Assembly: GCF_030936135.1 (NCBI RefSeq)
Contig: NC_082597.1
Location: 76,862,495-76,926,494 of the forward strand
Source: Gavia stellata
Lineage: Eukaryota > Chordata > Aves > Gaviiformes > Gaviidae
Length of the DNA: 64,000 bases
Direction of reading: 5' to 3'
Part shown: positions 61,329-64,000 of the stretch, one piece after another
Numbering within the stretch: the first letter of the stretch is position 1
Layout of the letters: each line of letters opens with the position of its first letter
Notes under the pieces: generated by a model
Seen by the model: the letters and a program-made list of their open reading frames with translations, nothing else
Databases searched by the model: none
What the model was told of the DNA's origin: nothing
Translations under genes and position numbers: made by a program

Positions 61329-63679
61329 CTTTGCGTAAGAAAAGCAACATAGAAAAGAAATCAAGTAGCAAAGTAGCAAATGACAGGCTAATAAGTGGTA
61401 TCTCAGCTGGATTATCATGAATGCAGTGACAGGCTTCATAACATTTCACATGCATTGTTAGACACCTCCTTCTCTGTCCTTCTCTGGGTTTGCTCATTTT
61501 TCTAGTGAACACAGGAGGCAAAAATACAGTGCCGTGATGCTCAGCTGCACAATGGTACCTCTAACGCCTCTCATTGCTTGTCTCTTTTCTGCGTAAGGAT
61601 TAGAAAGCTCTTTACAGAAATTAGTTAAGATCAGCAATACTATATACAGTCATTTGATGGTTAAATAAAGCAAGAGAGTCAATTTGCATGAATTCATGAA
61701 AGCAGCAGGTCTGGGCCTCTAGAAACTACCAGCCGGTATTCCATCTCTTTCAGCAATGACAATCACAAGATATCAAAGGTTTTAAAAGCCTTTGATTGGG
61801 AAGTTATGAAAATATATTGGAAGGCTTTATCTGAGGGGAAATCATAGAATCATTTAGGTTGGAAAAGACTTTTACGATCATCAAGTCCAACCGTTAACCT
61901 AACACTACCAAGTCTACCACTAAACCATGTCCCTAAGCACCACGTCTTTTAAATACCTCCAGGGATGCTTGTTCCAGTGCTTGATAAGCCTTTCAGTGAA
62001 GAAATTTTTCCTAATATCCAACCTAAACCTGTCCTGGTGCAACTTGAGGCCATTTCCTCTCGTCCTATCACAAGCCAGAGGAGCGGAATGCCCTCGTCAA
62101 TTATGTGTAACCACTGAGGAGAAAGGCCACAATCCATTGGGACACAATCGCATAGGGATCCTCTCCCTATATAAGGAAATCTATGTGAAAAGCATCCTTT
62201 TTGTGATAGGTGATGGACCTTCCAGGTCAGGGAGAAATTTCTAGCACTCAAGTCACCAGAAGGATTTCATTCCAAGCGTGTGGTTATATGATATAATCTT
62301 ACTGTTAGACCCAGAAATTCAGATGGTGTAACAAACACAAAGCAAAGCAAGCAAAGAACGAGGAAATGCATCCAAGAAATACATTCCCATGGTGACTGTA
62401 TGGACAAAAGAAAAATCAACTTCTATAACTTTAAAAAGGAGTCTGCTAATCACATCTTTTTAAAAGAAGACAATACATAAGGACAAGGTAAGCATCTTGA
62501 CAACTGAGACTTGTTTTAAGCCAATACTTGGAAAATTAGAGAGAGAAATGTCTAGATTGCAGGGTAAAGATAAAATATGAGTCTAGATTTTAAAAATAAA
62601 ATCTTTAAACCATTAGCATTTTTTTAGCATAGCTATTTTTACTCTTCGCTGTTCAGGGCTCATATATGACTCCTCACTCACTAGCAAAAGTGGTGGGTAA
62701 GACAGATTCACAACAGAGAATACATCACTAGAAGACTTTTGCTGTAAGCTGCTAAGTTGCTTTAAGCAACAATATGAGCTGTTGCAATTACACCAATATT
62801 GTGTACTAAAATCTGGAAAATTTTGAGTTAATGTTAAAATTTACATGAACTCCAAATATTTCAAGCTGTGGAAATACACAGCAATAACACCCAAACACTC
62901 TTTAATTGTCCCTGTCATTATATCAAGGGGATGGAGGACAAGAAATAAATGTCATGAAGAACTGTTAAATGCGTGTCACTTGTAAAATTTCTTTTTCGTT
63001 CAACTTTAAAAGCGATGTTCAAAACTAGTAATAATAAAACCCCATACCTAGTTATACCAAGTTTTAAAAACATTTGATTACTTTGATTCAGCCTGACACA
63101 ACCTTTTTTAAATTTCAGATTTTTGGTAATTATGTCTAAATCTTCTAAATATTTTTTCTAACATCATAACTACTCACTCCAACATAAAAAAAGATTTAAG
63201 GCTGTCTAACATCAGATTTTGATTATAACTTTTCTGCTTAGGGGTTGTCTTTGCTGCTGCAATGGGATACTAATCCAGCATAAAGCAAATAAATAATAGC
63301 TTTTGTTTTCTTTTATAAACCTCATTTGGGAAAACTAAACCAAGCCAAACTGACATTGTTACTTGTATCTTTGCATTGGTCCTGGCTTTTTGTCTCAGGA
63401 TATTTCTGCCATTACCAATGCCAGGAAAAGGAGCAGCTGAATTCCAAACTCATGTACTTTTGAACAAAGATTTTTCAAAGTCACTGGTGACATTTCAGCA
63501 CTGTTAGATCAGGCACTGTTAAGCTAGAGTGTGAACCTTGGCCTGAACTTAAATTCAGATCCAAATATGAAAACCATTACTTTTTTTTCCGTCTGCAGTG
63601 TGAAAACAAAATATGCAAACAAGCAAGCAAACAAACAAAAAATTAGAATGCTGTTTACATGTTAGAAGAAACCACATAC
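61329..63679 (-). other. SCUBE1: SCUBE1 intron containing a CR1 fragment
   Basis: A 2.35-kb intron with one clear interspersed repeat, the CR1 3' end at 61841-62071. The rest is AT-rich and unremarkable. Confidence 0.75.
61841..62071 (-). mobile_element. CR1 LINE, 5'-truncated 3' end
   Basis: Read on the minus strand, the element ends CCAACCTAAATGATTCTATG followed by AT, the canonical CR1 3' terminus with one ATTCTATGAT unit. On the plus strand the AACTTGAGGCCATTTCCTCT segment of the CR1 3' UTR is plain. CR1 is the dominant LINE of birds and other reptiles. This copy is about 230 bp, lacks any ORF2, and lies in the same orientation as SCUBE1. Similarity fades at about 62071; it may extend further in decayed form. 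Confidence 0.9.
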
Positions 63680-63796
63680 CTAGAACAGCTTGCTTCCCAG
63701 AATCTTTCGTTTTTTCCTTGCTGCGAGGCCGTAAATGGCACTTTGCATCTTTAATTTTAAAACGAGCTTTCTGCTTGATTGGAGGGGCTAATGAAT
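63680..63796 (-). CDS. SCUBE1: SCUBE1 exon: spacer region (KIKDAKC segment)
   Basis: Encodes (x)SLAPPIKQKARFKIKDAKCH then LRPRSKEKTKDSGKQAVL. The paralogue SCUBE3 has a similar QRASFKIKDAKCRLH string as I recall it, so the register is clear. The acceptor is ATCAACAG and the donor is CTAG|GTATGT, phase 1 at both ends. The open frame continues on both sides into intron without similarity. Confidence 0.93.
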
Positions 63797-63977
63797 CTGT
63801 TGATGTAAAGTAAAAAAACCTATCATTTGGGATGCAGATGAAATGAAGTCTGAAACTTGTTTTTAAAAACAGACTCAAAAGTCTTCTTGTGACATAGAAA
63901 AGAGACAGCCCAAGAGTTATACACCTTGTACAAGAGGATTCATTTCCGTAAGTTTATTTTTTCGCATAAGCACTTAC

Positions 63978-64000
63978 TCTTGAGCCCATAAAGATCAATG
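63978..64000 (-). CDS. SCUBE1: Possible partial SCUBE1 exon at the window edge
   Basis: A strong donor, AAGA|GTAAGTG, lies at 63971-63981 on the minus strand. In the phase required by the next exon, the last 23 bases of the window read IDLYGLK with no stop. This would place an intron of 181 nt before the KIKDAKC exon. The segment is too short to identify as SCUBE1, so this is a suggestion from splice signal and phase only. Confidence 0.3.

Noticed and set aside
61927-62251. Open frames of about 100 codons on both strands at 62 kb
   Set aside because: They overlap the CR1 3' end, which is noncoding in the element.

Overview
The window is vertebrate nuclear DNA, most likely from a bird. The evidence is three split protein genes with GT-AG introns, a CR1 LINE 3' end, and a solo LTR of a type that I recall as abundant in bird genomes. 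The gene order TSPO - TTLL12 - SCUBE1 matches human 22q13 and its conserved avian counterpart. The species cannot be named from the sequence.

Layout. (1) Positions 1-3533, plus strand: the last two coding exons of TSPO, the outer mitochondrial membrane cholesterol/porphyrin-binding translocator protein. Earlier exons lie before position 1. (2) About 3629-35575, minus strand: all of TTLL12. Fourteen coding exons splice without a frame break into a 627-residue protein, close to the 644 residues of human TTLL12. A CpG-island promoter lies at about 35.1-36.1 kb and a likely 3' UTR of about 2.6 kb runs back to within about 100 bp of the TSPO poly(A) signal. TSPO and TTLL12 therefore converge tail to tail. 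(3) About 35.6-40.9 kb: intergenic, no gene recognised. (4) About 40.9-64 kb, minus strand: the 3' half of SCUBE1. Ten coding exons (perhaps an eleventh at the window edge) cover the spacer, three cysteine-rich repeats, the CUB domain and the conserved C-terminal tail. The signal peptide and EGF repeats lie beyond position 64000. The SCUBE1 3' UTR may fill much of 41-47.4 kb.

The three genes are a conserved neighbourhood and not a functional operon. TSPO is mitochondrial, TTLL12 is a cytosolic/nuclear TTL-like pseudoenzyme, and SCUBE1 is secreted or surface-bound.

The most unusual feature is a perfect, spacer-less 68-bp palindrome at 35354-35421. It lies in TTLL12 intron 1, about 33 nt past the first splice donor, and carries a pair of inverted E2F-like TTTCCCGC motifs. 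Other points are a GC-AG intron in SCUBE1, a (CT)n microsatellite serving as the polypyrimidine tract of TTLL12 exon 9, three weak splice donors in a row in TTLL12, an antisense solo LTR in TTLL12 intron 5, and a 452-bp segment flanked by 9-bp direct repeats in a SCUBE1 intron. I found no CRISPR array, phage, operon, rRNA or tRNA gene and no new multi-gene system. Exon boundaries were set by hand from reading frame, splice signals and remembered human proteins; no alignment was run.
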